Part shown: positions 42,135-50,944 of the stretch, one piece after another | Position numbering within the stretch: the stretch's first letter is position 1 | Layout of the letters: every line of letters starts with the position of its first letter | NCBI GenBank assembly: GCA_964472785.1 | Contig: CAYYMH010000026.1 | Location: forward strand, 1-52,089 | Source: CAYYMH01 sp964472785 | GTDB lineage: Bacteria > Zhuqueibacterota > Zhuqueibacteria > Thermofontimicrobiales > Thermofontimicrobiaceae | Reading direction: 5' to 3' | DNA: 52,089 nucleotides | The notes under the pieces: model-generated | What the model was told of the DNA's origin: nothing | The model's input: only the letters and a program-made list of their open reading frames with translations | Databases searched by the model: none | Made by a program: the position numbers and the translations under genes

Positions 42135-44198
42135 TTAATTAACACTTGCAAAAATCGAAAATAAATTCATGATCTCCGGTTGTTCCATCAAGAACTGCAT
42201 CCAAAATAAAAATCGAACCGAAAGTTTATTCACCCCTTTGGAATTACTTTCCAGTGTTTTACTGTTGTTGGTAAAATTTACATCAATGGGAATTTTCCGA
42301 AACGGATCAATTTCAGCGGAAACGATTTTATCTGCTCTGACATAACGGAATTTTTTCCAGAGAGCTTTCCCGTCCCAATGTTCGATGATTGTATCCCCTT
42401 TGGCAAAAGTCATTCGGATGTCAACCGGAAAAATAAAATCTCCCATGCGTCTCACATTCACACCGTTTGTGTACATGGTCGGCTCATCAGCCTTTGAAGA
42501 ATCATCCTCTGATAAAAGCGAATCGGGACTCGACAGAGAATCTGCCAGCGATGTAGAATCAGATTCGGTACCTGCATTCACTGAGTCCTGATTTACTGCC
42601 AGTGTAAAGCCGTAACCTTTATCTTTTCTTACTTTTCTCGTAAAGATGGATCTGACGCTGTAATCCAGCACTTTGGTTGTAAATAATGCCTGATCGAAAT
42701 ACCAATCCAAATTTTGCCCCGCTACTTCATTCGCCACATCGATAAAATCCTGGGTCGTCGGATGGCGAAATTTCCAGCGCTCAAAGTAAGTGCGCATAAT
42801 CCGCCGCATCACATCCTCTCCGAGATAATACTGCAATGTCGTCAGTATTAATGAAGCTTTTTGATAGGTATATGTGCCATAACTGGCGAACGAATAAAAA
42901 TCCCAGGAGTTTTGAACAATCGGATCAACATCGGGCATTCCAATATATGAGGCACGGTGAAATTGCCGATCGCTTATTTTGATCCCCATCAGATCGATCA
43001 TTGTTCCTCTGCCCTCATAATGATCATCGATAATCTGACATTCACTGTACGAGTTAATGCCTTCGTCTAACCAGGCCTCTTCAAACTCATTGGAAGCGAC
43101 CAAACCGTACCAATAGTTATGACCAAATTCGTGTATGATCACCATTTCCGGTGCCCGCACACCTTCGGGTATCCCGTAAAATGTACCGGCTGTGATCAAT
43201 GTCGGATACTCCATTCCTCCGGAACCTCGGGCTCCCCTTCTGGGATCAACGACCGTTAAATTCGGATAGGGATAATCACCGTACCAATTTTGAAAATATT
43301 CGACTGCGACCTTTGCCGCATCCAAATGCCGCTGTGCTTGAGAAACATGATCCTTTTGGAGAAGTAACCGAATATCAACGTCCTGTGCCTGTTGGTGAAA
43401 TTCAACAAAATTGGGACTGGTGGTCCATGCAAAATCGTGGACATCTTCGACATGATAAATATGCGTAGCTGTGCCGTCTTCATTTTTTTTCAAATCAACC
43501 CGAATTCCCGTAGCACCGACAATATTTTCTGCTGGTACTGTGATTTTCACATCGTACACGCCGAAGTCCGCAAAATATTCGGAATTCCGGTGATACTGGT
43601 GACAGTTCCATTCACCGTCTTGAAAAACACCGATTTTGGGAAACCATTGTCCCACAAAAAAGTATTCCTCCTTAGCTCCGGTTCGAGCAAACGGAGGCTG
43701 CGGCAGTTTAGCCGTAAAATCAATATCGAGAACAATTGATTTATTGGGTCTCACCGGTCGTGGCAAAGGCAGGCGAAAAACAGTCTGATCCAATGAATCA
43801 TCGTTATCCGGATGAATAAATTCCATCCGGTCGGTCACATCAGCGCCATTTTCCAGACGAATTTTTTCAATTTCAATAAATCCCCAACCGTCATCATTGA
43901 GTTTGTATCCCCGATGGGTACCGCCCGACTCAATCATAAACGTTGATTTTGTATTGCGGAATGCATTAAGATAAAGATGAAATTGAAGTTCGGTCGCTGT
44001 ATCTGGTGTTTTATTGTACCAGATTAATTTCTCCGTAGCAGTGAGGGTGCGAGTTTCAGCATCCAATGCAACATCAATCTCGTAATTTGCAATTCGCGGA
44101 CTCAATGGCTCAGGAAAAAGAACGGGTTGAGCCTGGACTGAGCTGAACAAAATAAGTAATAGAGCAACTACAAAAAAGGTTTGTTTAAAGTGATACAT
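42135..44198 (-). CDS. Secreted M1-family zinc metallopeptidase
   Basis: A 687-residue exported aminopeptidase-like protein with a signal peptide (1-23, ending VQA). The M1 catalytic signature HEFGHNYWYGL is followed 18 residues after the second His by the zinc-ligand Glu in EAWLDEG. GGMEYPTL stands where the family has its GAMEN exopeptidase motif, so substrate binding may differ. A Ser/Asp-rich insert (~550-585) lies near the end. It would act in the periplasm or at the surface on peptides. AGGAGAG precedes the ATG. Confidence 0.88.
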   Translation of the reverse strand: MYHFKQTFFVVALLLILFSSVQAQPVLFPEPLSPRIANYEIDVALDAETRTLTATEKLIWYNKTPDTATELQFHLYLNAFRNTKSTFMIESGGTHRGYKLNDDGWGFIEIEKIRLENGADVTDRMEFIHPDNDDSLDQTVFRLPLPRPVRPNKSIVLDIDFTAKLPQPPFARTGAKEEYFFVGQWFPKIGVFQDGEWNCHQYHRNSEYFADFGVYDVKITVPAENIVGATGIRVDLKKNEDGTATHIYHVEDVHDFAWTTSPNFVEFHQQAQDVDIRLLLQKDHVSQAQRHLDAAKVAVEYFQNWYGDYPYPNLTVVDPRRGARGSGGMEYPTLITAGTFYGIPEGVRAPEMVIIHEFGHNYWYGLVASNEFEEAWLDEGINSYSECQIIDDHYEGRGTMIDLMGIKISDRQFHRASYIGMPDVDPIVQNSWDFYSFASYGTYTYQKASLILTTLQYYLGEDVMRRIMRTYFERWKFRHPTTQDFIDVANEVAGQNLDWYFDQALFTTKVLDYSVRSIFTRKVRKDKGYGFTLAVNQDSVNAGTESDSTSLADSLSSPDSLLSEDDSSKADEPTMYTNGVNVRRMGDFIFPVDIRMTFAKGDTIIEHWDGKALWKKFRYVRADKIVSAEIDPFRKIPIDVNFTNNSKTLESNSKGVNKLSVRFLFWMQFLMEQPEIMNLFSIFASVN

Positions 44199-44587
44199 GT
44201 GATCTCTCCTGCGATTTAAATGAACAGGTTAAATTTTATCAATCCGGAGAATATTAAAATTAGGATCGCGAGATGTTTCAAAAAAAGCGACTATTCAGAC
44301 AACAAAAAATGCCACAGCACAGAGGCATTTCAATAATCAATTGATAGATTTTAGTGTAAGGATGTGGTTTGAAAATTTAATCCGAAACCCTGATTCACAA
44401 AAATGAGAAATATATCTGCCCTAAATTTTATTGATTTTTTCTCCGAGTTCTCTGTGACTCGGTGGCTGAATAGCTACCCAAAAAACAAGGTAAGTCATTT
44501 ATTTTTTAAAGTAATAAAACAATTTAATATTTACAAGGAATTTTTTTGAAAAGTTTATTGATTACTTCAACAATTGTTTAACTCAAA
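44199..44587. other. Intergenic region with degenerate repeat remnants
   Basis: No gene recognised. A small hairpin AAATGCC/GGCATTT at 44307-44330 and a CTCCGAGTTCTCTGTGACTC stretch near 44441-44460 resemble the dispersed CTTCGTG/CTTTGTG-type repeats found beyond other genes here. The promoter of the M1 gene should lie at the left end. Confidence 0.45.
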
Positions 44588-44624
44588 AAAAAGCCCCTGC
44601 TTACAAAAAAAACAGGAGCTTTTT
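44588..44624 (-). terminator. Rho-independent terminator
   Basis: AAAAAGCCCCTG pairs with CAGGAGCTTTTT (13-nt loop) with one G-U pair in minus-strand RNA, followed by a T run on that strand. It lies 20 nt after the stop of the lipoprotein gene at 44644. Confidence 0.8.
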
Positions 44625-44643
44625 GCAATGTATTCAATAAATT

Positions 44644-45531
44644 TTACTTTACTAATTCGACATCAACTTTGGTTTCCTGGGTAATCGGAATGGTCATATT
44701 TGAAGGACCGGACACGGTGACAGTACCTTCCATCAACATATCCGTTGTTGCTTTAACAAAAATGCCTTTTTTGTAAGCAAAATACCAGACAGAATTCCCT
44801 TCAGAGTCTCCTTCCAAATACAAATTGGCTCCCATTTGGTTTCCAGAGCCCTCCACCGTGGCTGTTGTTTTCGCTTCAATTTTGAAGCAATCCATTTCAT
44901 CAATCGTTTCGGTGCCGACTAATGTGCTGGTGGTAACAGCATCAACAACGACGTCCAGCCCGCCTTCTTTCATCGAATCCACTTCAGTGACTTTCCAGGA
45001 TTCACCAATTTTCACAGGCTCATTTGACAAAACAGGCAGCATATTTCTGAAAAATGATTCCGCTGTTCTTTTTGAACCGCCAACAAATTCGACTTGAATT
45101 GATTCCGGATCATTGAATTCGATTTTTTTACCAACGTCCGAAAAGATCATTCCAAAATCTTTCCCAACGATTTCACTGGCATCCAAATCCTGTTCACCTC
45201 TGGGATTTTTCACATGAATCGAAATCGAATCCATTTTTACACTCGTCACAAGATTCCTTTGCTCGTCAACATCCACACCGGAAACGGAGTAATTATTTTT
45301 CACCGTGTTGACAATTTCCATTGTCTGTCCCATCATCTCCTGATTGGTGATCTGTTTGACTTTTGCCTCATAATTTAACGTCACTCCCTTCGGAATGCGG
45401 TAACGTAAATTATAACCATTTTCAGCATCGCCCCAGAACTGCTTTTTGGCAGCACAACCCAGGATTAAATAAATGACTAACAAGATAGTCGAGACTGCGC
45501 CTAAAGCCCGAATGTTAATTTTTGATTTCAT
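44644..45531 (-). CDS. Putative lipoprotein of unknown function (DUF6263-like)
   Basis: A 295-residue protein with a lipoprotein signal (lipobox LILGC). The rest is beta-rich: YNLRYRIPKGVTLNYEAKV near the start, a GESW strand near 185 and YFAYKKGIFVKAT near 255. This resembles DUF6263-type periplasmic lipoproteins, whose function is unknown; the match is by eye. The ATG at 45531 sits 5 nt after GGGAGG and is favoured over an upstream ATG at 45549. It appears to be transcribed alone. Confidence 0.72.
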   Translation of the reverse strand: MKSKINIRALGAVSTILLVIYLILGCAAKKQFWGDAENGYNLRYRIPKGVTLNYEAKVKQITNQEMMGQTMEIVNTVKNNYSVSGVDVDEQRNLVTSVKMDSISIHVKNPRGEQDLDASEIVGKDFGMIFSDVGKKIEFNDPESIQVEFVGGSKRTAESFFRNMLPVLSNEPVKIGESWKVTEVDSMKEGGLDVVVDAVTTSTLVGTETIDEMDCFKIEAKTTATVEGSGNQMGANLYLEGDSEGNSVWYFAYKKGIFVKATTDMLMEGTVTVSGPSNMTIPITQETKVDVELVK

Positions 45532-45703
45532 TGTAACCTCCCACGTCATTAATCGCTTTCGTTAAGTTTCGTTTGACTGTAAACATTTTCCTGTTAAAAT
45601 TACCGCATCTTACGTGACCTTAATGCAAAAGTTTCTAAATTAATTGAAATTATTCAAATCCTACTTTTTGAAGTGGAAGGTCATAAGAGCAAATGTTGAC
45701 CGG

Positions 45704-47677
45704 TTACTCAATCATCTCCAAAAAATCGAACCAGGCGCGATAGCGTTTGACAATATTATCCAGTCCCTTGACGCCGTGCCCCTGTCCTGCAAATTCAACA
45801 TAAGTCACCGGCTTGCCCAGCGAATCCAGCTTTGCTGCCATGGTACGGCTTTCGATCACCGGCACCCGATTGTCATTTTCGCCGTGCAGCAAGAGCAATT
45901 TGCCCATTAACTTATCCGCATGGGTGATCGGCGAGCGATCCAGCAGTTTTTTCCGCTCAGCTTCCGGATCACCTGCTTCGAGTGTCACCCAATCCGGGAT
46001 ATTGCACATTTCATAAAAACGAATAATGTCGCTGAATCCGGCGTGACTGACGCCAAAGCCCCAGTCAAATTGCGCCTCAATGCCATTGATCTCACCCGGA
46101 AAAGTAAGCAAACGCATGGTAGCGTAACCACCGTGACTGCCACCATAACAGCCCACCCGTTCCGGCGGGATATCCAAGCGGTCGCTGATGTATTTCGCGG
46201 CATAGATAATATCAATAATCTCATTTCCGCCCAAATCCTTGTCGTTGAGCTCGGCGAATTCTCGTCCAAAACCACTGCTGCCACGCGGCGACGGACTGAG
46301 GACATAAATGCCGGCTTCGCAAAAAATCTGTGTTTGATCACTGAAGTAATTCCCACCACCATAAAAAGACGTAATCAAAACCATCTGCTGTTCTTTGGGA
46401 AGCGGATTCTTGGGAATGTAGAGGAACGCGTGTAACTTCCGTTTTTCACCGGTTGCCGGATCATAATCGAACGTCTCGTATTTCACCCGCTCCACTGTCG
46501 AGTGAATTATTTTTTGTTCCAGTTCTTCCGGCAACGAAATCTTTTCCTCGAAAACAAACTGATTGTCCTTAACCACCAATTCGTCAATCTGAAACGGACT
46601 GACCGCGGAAGTGGTGCTGATCAACATTTTATTTTTGTCATCTTCAAGAATGCTCACATTTTTATCCAACACTTTTCTCTGCAGCACTTTGCTGGTGAAC
46701 GGATCAATCAGCAGCAATTCATTTTCAACCTTCCTGTCAATCACCGCGACCAGGCGCTTCTGCCCTTCAATATCCAGCAAAGAAGCGGTTTTTATATCCT
46801 CTTTATACAGCGTCACTGGTTTTTTTTGCCGTGTTCTGATATTGTAAATATAAATATTCATGTAGCCGGATTCATTCGAAACGTAGATAAATTCATCAGC
46901 ATTCAACCACTCTTCAAAAACGCCCACCGCCCGCGGTTTGCTATCATCGGTGAGAAGAATCGCTTTCTCCGGCGTATCCTTAAATGGCACATACACGAAA
47001 TTACCGAACGTCCGGTCCGCATTTTTATTCGCGGACAGAACAACACCTTCGGCATCCGGCTGCCAGCTCGGGCTGCCCCATGTGAAACGAAATTCCGGCG
47101 TATCCTGAATGATCGTCTTTTCTTTACCGGTCTCCAAATCAAGAATTCGCAGTTCACTTTTTCGCTCATCTTTGGTGCCCAGCCGGGCAATGTAGGCAAT
47201 CTTCCGCTGATCCGGTCCCCAGCGCCAGCCAAAAACATAGGGGACATCCGTCAGCTTTTCCAGATGATCAGTGTCCGGGTCGAAGCGGTATAAATTCAGC
47301 ACTTCGTCATTCTTCTCGTCGCCATTCCAATAAAGCTGCTCCTCGGTTTTCCGGTAACGGATCCCCCACACATTGCGCTTGGCAAAGTCGATTTCCGAAA
47401 CGACTCTCCCCTTCGCCAGATCGATACCGCTGTCAGATAAAGAAATTTCCATCAACTGGGTTTCGTCACCAATTTTGTAGTAGTACATTTTTTCCGCTTC
47501 ATAAAACGGATTGAACCCACTATAGGGAAATCCCTCCACATACGGCTTGAGATCGATTTTCCTGCCTTTGAAGTGGATCAGGCGGTCGGAATCCTTCCCG
47601 CAAAAAAAGAAAATTGCAGACAAAAGGACGACCACCAAAAGCAGTAAAACAATCCGATGGTTTTTTGAATTTAACAT
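45704..47677 (-). CDS. S9-family serine peptidase (prolyl-oligopeptidase type)
   Basis: A 657-residue enzyme: N-terminal hydrophobic anchor (~9-26, ending in FFFC, not a good lipobox), a beta-propeller-like domain (~50-390) with repeated blade motifs (RKIAYIARLG, ELRILDLETGKE), and an alpha/beta-hydrolase domain. Catalytic Ser is in GGSHGG (~560), Asp in LHGENDNRVP (~615), His in GQGHGV (~640). Members cut oligopeptides after proline or have dipeptidyl/acyl-peptidase activity; the specificity is not readable. AGGAG precedes the ATG. Confidence 0.9.
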   Translation of the reverse strand: MLNSKNHRIVLLLLVVVLLSAIFFFCGKDSDRLIHFKGRKIDLKPYVEGFPYSGFNPFYEAEKMYYYKIGDETQLMEISLSDSGIDLAKGRVVSEIDFAKRNVWGIRYRKTEEQLYWNGDEKNDEVLNLYRFDPDTDHLEKLTDVPYVFGWRWGPDQRKIAYIARLGTKDERKSELRILDLETGKEKTIIQDTPEFRFTWGSPSWQPDAEGVVLSANKNADRTFGNFVYVPFKDTPEKAILLTDDSKPRAVGVFEEWLNADEFIYVSNESGYMNIYIYNIRTRQKKPVTLYKEDIKTASLLDIEGQKRLVAVIDRKVENELLLIDPFTSKVLQRKVLDKNVSILEDDKNKMLISTTSAVSPFQIDELVVKDNQFVFEEKISLPEELEQKIIHSTVERVKYETFDYDPATGEKRKLHAFLYIPKNPLPKEQQMVLITSFYGGGNYFSDQTQIFCEAGIYVLSPSPRGSSGFGREFAELNDKDLGGNEIIDIIYAAKYISDRLDIPPERVGCYGGSHGGYATMRLLTFPGEINGIEAQFDWGFGVSHAGFSDIIRFYEMCNIPDWVTLEAGDPEAERKKLLDRSPITHADKLMGKLLLLHGENDNRVPVIESRTMAAKLDSLGKPVTYVEFAGQGHGVKGLDNIVKRYRAWFDFLEMIE

Positions 47678-47710
47678 GACTCCTCCAATTTTGTGATTAA
47701 TTTGATTATT

Positions 47711-47800
47711 GTTTAGCCACCATTTCTCGAAGACACTAAGGAAATCATTACTCCTTTTGTAACTTCGAGTCCTGGCGCCTTTGTGGCAATCAAAATGGCT
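47711..47800. repeat. Degenerate intergenic inverted repeat
   Basis: Partly complementary segments (CTCGAAGACACTAAGG, and CTTCGAGTCCTGGCGCC with CTTTGTGGC) flank a short AT-rich centre. This resembles the dispersed repeats near 41044 and 44450. The arms are too diverged for a confident boundary. Confidence 0.4.
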
Positions 47801-47806
47801 AAATAA

Positions 47807-48853
47807 TTATATAGCTTGTTTGTAAGAAAAATTTCGATGTATCGCCAACATATCACTCAATAACGCAAACCCGGTGGATTGCCCACCTCCACCGGAACCC
47901 ATCACAGTCACCGGACCCAACAGGTCAGTCTTAAAAGTAATCCCATTCAATCGCCCGGAAATTCGAGCCAGCGGATCGGATATCGGCAATAGCGCCGATT
48001 GGACGCTGGCAGATAGTTCACCGTTTTTCTTCCTGACTTCACCGATCAATTTCCAACGTTTATTTTCAGCTTTTGCCTGCTCAATATCTGCTTTGGTGAT
48101 TCCGGTTATTCCCTTTCGCTTCACATCAGCAGGACTTAAATTTCCGTCCATCAGCACATTGGACAAAATCACCACTTTAGCGACAGCGTCCCAGCCGTCC
48201 ACATCCGCGGTCGGATCTGCTTCAGCAAATCCCAGTTTCTGCGCCTCTTCCAAAGCAGCCGAATAGCTTTTTCCGGATTCCATTTCTGACAGCATGAAAT
48301 TGGTGGTACTGTTCAATATCCCGCGAATCCCGGAAATCTTGCAGCCAGCCAGACTCCACATGCCGGTATTCAGTACCGGCGTTCCCGCCATCACCGTGCC
48401 TTCGATCCCTAAAAATACCTTGTTCGCGTCAGCCAGTTTTTTGAGCTGCGGATAATGCAAAACAATCGGACCTTTATTGGCTGTCACCACAGACATGCCC
48501 CGTTCCAGCGCCGCCCGGCAGTAATCGGTAGCAGGCTGTCCGGTCTCGATGTTCGTGTGGCTGATTTCGATCAGCATATCCGCGTTCGTTTTTTCAATAA
48601 TCTCGTTTACTGATAATCCGACAACACCGTTCCCAAAATCATTGAGGCTCTTCTGCTGATCCAGCAGCGAAATCAGCTTATCGCAATCAATCCCCTTTTC
48701 ATCGACAACCGATCCGCGGGTCTTGGTCGCCACAGCCACGATTTCGTACTCAAAGTCATACTTATTTTTCAAAAAAGCGCGTTTGTCTTTCAGAATCTTT
48801 GCCAATCCCTGCCCAACCGTTCCGAAGCCGATGAGGATAAATTTGTGTGTCAT
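47807..48853 (-). CDS. hom: Homoserine dehydrogenase
   Basis: A 348-residue NAD(P)-dependent enzyme reducing aspartate semialdehyde to homoserine for threonine and methionine synthesis. It shows the Rossmann motif GFGTVGQGLA (9-18), the signature NTTNFMLSEME-like STTNFMLSEM (~195), the substrate region AEADPTADVDGWDA (~215) and a conserved NKGP (~131). It is the short form without a C-terminal ACT domain, so feedback inhibition by threonine through ACT is not expected. GGAGA precedes the ATG. This is the only clear core-metabolism gene in the window. Confidence 0.93.
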   Translation of the reverse strand: MTHKFILIGFGTVGQGLAKILKDKRAFLKNKYDFEYEIVAVATKTRGSVVDEKGIDCDKLISLLDQQKSLNDFGNGVVGLSVNEIIEKTNADMLIEISHTNIETGQPATDYCRAALERGMSVVTANKGPIVLHYPQLKKLADANKVFLGIEGTVMAGTPVLNTGMWSLAGCKISGIRGILNSTTNFMLSEMESGKSYSAALEEAQKLGFAEADPTADVDGWDAVAKVVILSNVLMDGNLSPADVKRKGITGITKADIEQAKAENKRWKLIGEVRKKNGELSASVQSALLPISDPLARISGRLNGITFKTDLLGPVTVMGSGGGGQSTGFALLSDMLAIHRNFSYKQAI

Positions 48854-48888
48854 ACGTTCTCCAAAAATTTCTCGCTATGAAATATCCT

Positions 48889-49016
48889 TGTTGATTTAGC
48901 GCCATTTACCCTTGCGAAGGTTTTTATAAATACAATATATTGAAGATAATTTGGGGAGTTATTACAATATATCGCTGATAAAAAAAAGTAACCTTCGCAA
49001 GGGTATTAAATCAACA
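48889..49016. repeat. Long inverted-repeat element between hom and hydrolase genes
   Basis: A perfect 16-bp pair (TACCCTTGCGAAGGTT at 48907-48922 and its complement at 48990-49005) is flanked by a second 10-bp pair (TGTTGATTTA at 48889-48898 and its complement at 49007-49016). The AT-rich middle contains ACAATATAT twice. It encodes nothing. It could be a MITE-like element or an extended terminator. Confidence 0.7.
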
Positions 49017-49032
49017 GCGTCATGAAATGAAA

Positions 49033-50463
49033 TCAATTTACCTGTTTTAAAATCCAATCCGAAATCAGCTCCAGCGCCACCGGCGACATCGTCTCTTCAA
49101 TTTTCCCGTACTCCGAAGGGGCGCCGGTTCCAGCGGTTTGGAACAAATGGTTCAATCCCGGCAGCATTTTGACAGTGACATTTTGATTGCCCGCTTCTTT
49201 CAAAGCCCGCTCAATTTCCTGCAAATTATCTTCCGGCGGCACCTGCAAATCTTTTTCACCGATGATGGCTAACACCGGACAGGTCACCTGTTTCAAAACA
49301 TTTCTGGGATCAAACGTCAGGAAATAACGAAACCAGGGCGATACCAAACCTTCAACTTGCTGTTCGATATTCTTGTCACTGATACCAGTGGCTTGTTTCT
49401 CTGCCTCAGCCATGTCGTCTAATGAATTTTTTATAATTTGGATAATCTTCTTTTTAGCTAAAGAATCATTTTTTTCAGTCTTGAGCTCGTGAAAGATTTT
49501 TTCATGCCGCCTCTTGTTTTTCTCAATGGTCTCTTCATCCACACCTATCGCTCTGAAAATCAGTTCTCCCTGCAGGTACAAAATGTCTTCGCCGGGTAAA
49601 CCGGTACCTGCCATTAAAACGATAAAATCCACATCATCCATTCGGTTGGCAACAATCGGCGCAATAATACCGCCCTCACTGTGCCCGATTAAGCCGATCT
49701 GGCTTGAATTGATATTCTCTCTGCTTTTTAAAAATTGAATCCCTGCCATCACGTCCGAAGCAAAATCACTGCTGGTGGATGTAGCGATATTTCCCTCTGA
49801 TCCGCCAACGCCCCGGTCATCCACGCGCAGCACAGCGATGCCATTTCTGGTGAGATGATCAGCAAGCACGAGAAACGGCTTGTGACCAAAAATCTCCGCA
49901 TTGCGGTTCTGCGCTCCCGAACCTGAAATCAAAATTGCCGCCGGGAAAGGCGCGTCTGATTTCGGCATTGTCAGCGTACCGGCGAGCTCGATCGAGTCGG
50001 TCGCATTGAAGTAAGTCACCTCCTCTTCCAGATAGGGATACGGTTTTTCGGGCTCCTGCGGACGGTTCAGTTCGAATTCTTTTTCCGTACGTTTTAATTC
50101 CAGCGGGAAGGTCATGCCGCTTTGGCTCCAGTTCCCTTTGATCAGCTCATTGCTTTCAAATTCACCGCGATACGAACCCCGGACAGCCGCGACCTGAAAA
50201 ACGACAGAGTCCCCTTTGACAATAACATTGCTCACCGGAATATTCTTCGCGCCCTGATCCGGGCTGTCCATTTTCGCAGTTAGCGAATCTGGACTTTGCC
50301 CTTCAACTTTAAACAAAATCCGAAGTTCCATGCCGGACACAGCCAGCGTGCCCTGCCAGATGCCATGGATTTTGACATTCTCCTGGGATAATAAAGCAGG
50401 AGCGGAGTTCATTAGGAAAACGATCAGCAGAATGAATAATAAATAGAATTGTTTTTTTCGCAT
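49033..50463 (-). CDS. Secreted alpha/beta hydrolase (dienelactone/S9-like)
   Basis: A 476-residue exported protein: signal peptide (1-27, ending LLSQ), an N-terminal beta domain (~28-125, ligand- or lipocalin-like strands GIWQGTLAVSGMELRILFKV), then an alpha/beta-hydrolase. Catalytic Ser lies in GHSEGG (~255), the acid probably in GEKDLQVP (~415) and His in GLNHLF (~440). An all-helical lid region lies between. The family commonly acts on esters or peptides in the periplasm; the substrate is unknown. The ATG at 50463 follows AAAGGA and is preferred over an ATG 10 codons upstream. Confidence 0.85.
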   Translation of the reverse strand: MRKKQFYLLFILLIVFLMNSAPALLSQENVKIHGIWQGTLAVSGMELRILFKVEGQSPDSLTAKMDSPDQGAKNIPVSNVIVKGDSVVFQVAAVRGSYRGEFESNELIKGNWSQSGMTFPLELKRTEKEFELNRPQEPEKPYPYLEEEVTYFNATDSIELAGTLTMPKSDAPFPAAILISGSGAQNRNAEIFGHKPFLVLADHLTRNGIAVLRVDDRGVGGSEGNIATSTSSDFASDVMAGIQFLKSRENINSSQIGLIGHSEGGIIAPIVANRMDDVDFIVLMAGTGLPGEDILYLQGELIFRAIGVDEETIEKNKRRHEKIFHELKTEKNDSLAKKKIIQIIKNSLDDMAEAEKQATGISDKNIEQQVEGLVSPWFRYFLTFDPRNVLKQVTCPVLAIIGEKDLQVPPEDNLQEIERALKEAGNQNVTVKMLPGLNHLFQTAGTGAPSEYGKIEETMSPVALELISDWILKQVN

Positions 50464-50587
50464 GGTTGTTCCTTTCTTTGCGTTTTTAAACAACGGTAGA
50501 ATATTGGGTAAAACATTGATTTGAGGAGAGATATTTGCTCATCTACCAGGTCGAACAGGTTGTCCGAAAATGCTATTTTAATGCCTT

Positions 50588-50717
50588 AAAACCTTTGAAA
50601 CGGTTATCGAAATGGTTTTGTATCGGTGCTAATTCAATATAAACATTGAACTAACACCACGTTTTAACGTGGTGACTTTTCGATAAAAATCGATCACGAA
50701 TAACCGTTTTAACGGTT
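50588..50717. repeat. REP-like palindrome cluster
   Basis: Two near-perfect short palindromes lie 27 bp apart: CACCACGTT-TT-AACGTGGTG (50655-50674) and AACCGTTTTAACGGTT (50702-50717). Both are centred on GTTTTAAC. A degenerate third, about AAACCTTTGAAACGGTT (50588-50605), lies left of them. Similar palindromes are mobilised by RAYT-type transposases in Bacteroidota; no RAYT gene is present here. Confidence 0.65.
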
Positions 50718-50758
50718 TATCTTGTTTTTCGATGATCCGTGAAGTTCGGAATTGGTCA

Positions 50759-50917
50759 TTATTTTTTACTGAACAACAACACCATTTTCGGTGACAAAAC
50801 CAACCGCACCGCCACACTAAAACGATGACTCTTAGGAAATTTCCCGGTATGATTGAGCAACCATTTGCTGAAGTCGTACGCCTTTTTAATGATCAACATT
50901 TCTTCTTGCTTTGCCAT
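50759..50917 (-). pseudogene. Truncated avd-like four-helix-bundle gene (DGR accessory)
   Basis: A 52-codon ORF too short for routine calling. Residues 1-38 match the start of Avd/23S-rRNA-intervening-sequence four-helix-bundle proteins, the accessory protein of diversity-generating retroelements: LIIKKAYDFSKWLLNHTGKF and PKSHRF are the conserved start of helix 1. After VRL the sequence becomes unrelated and stops, where intact Avd continues for about 70 more residues. It starts 28 nt past the stop of the variable-region protein, the usual DGR order. The breakpoint lies next to the REP-like palindromes. Confidence 0.65.
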
Positions 50918-50944
50918 TTTTTAACCTTTCAGAGTAACAGATAA

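Noticed and set aside
50629..50817. 62-codon minus-strand ORF near the right end
   Set aside because: It overlaps the avd fragment in another frame and is translated largely from the palindromic repeats.
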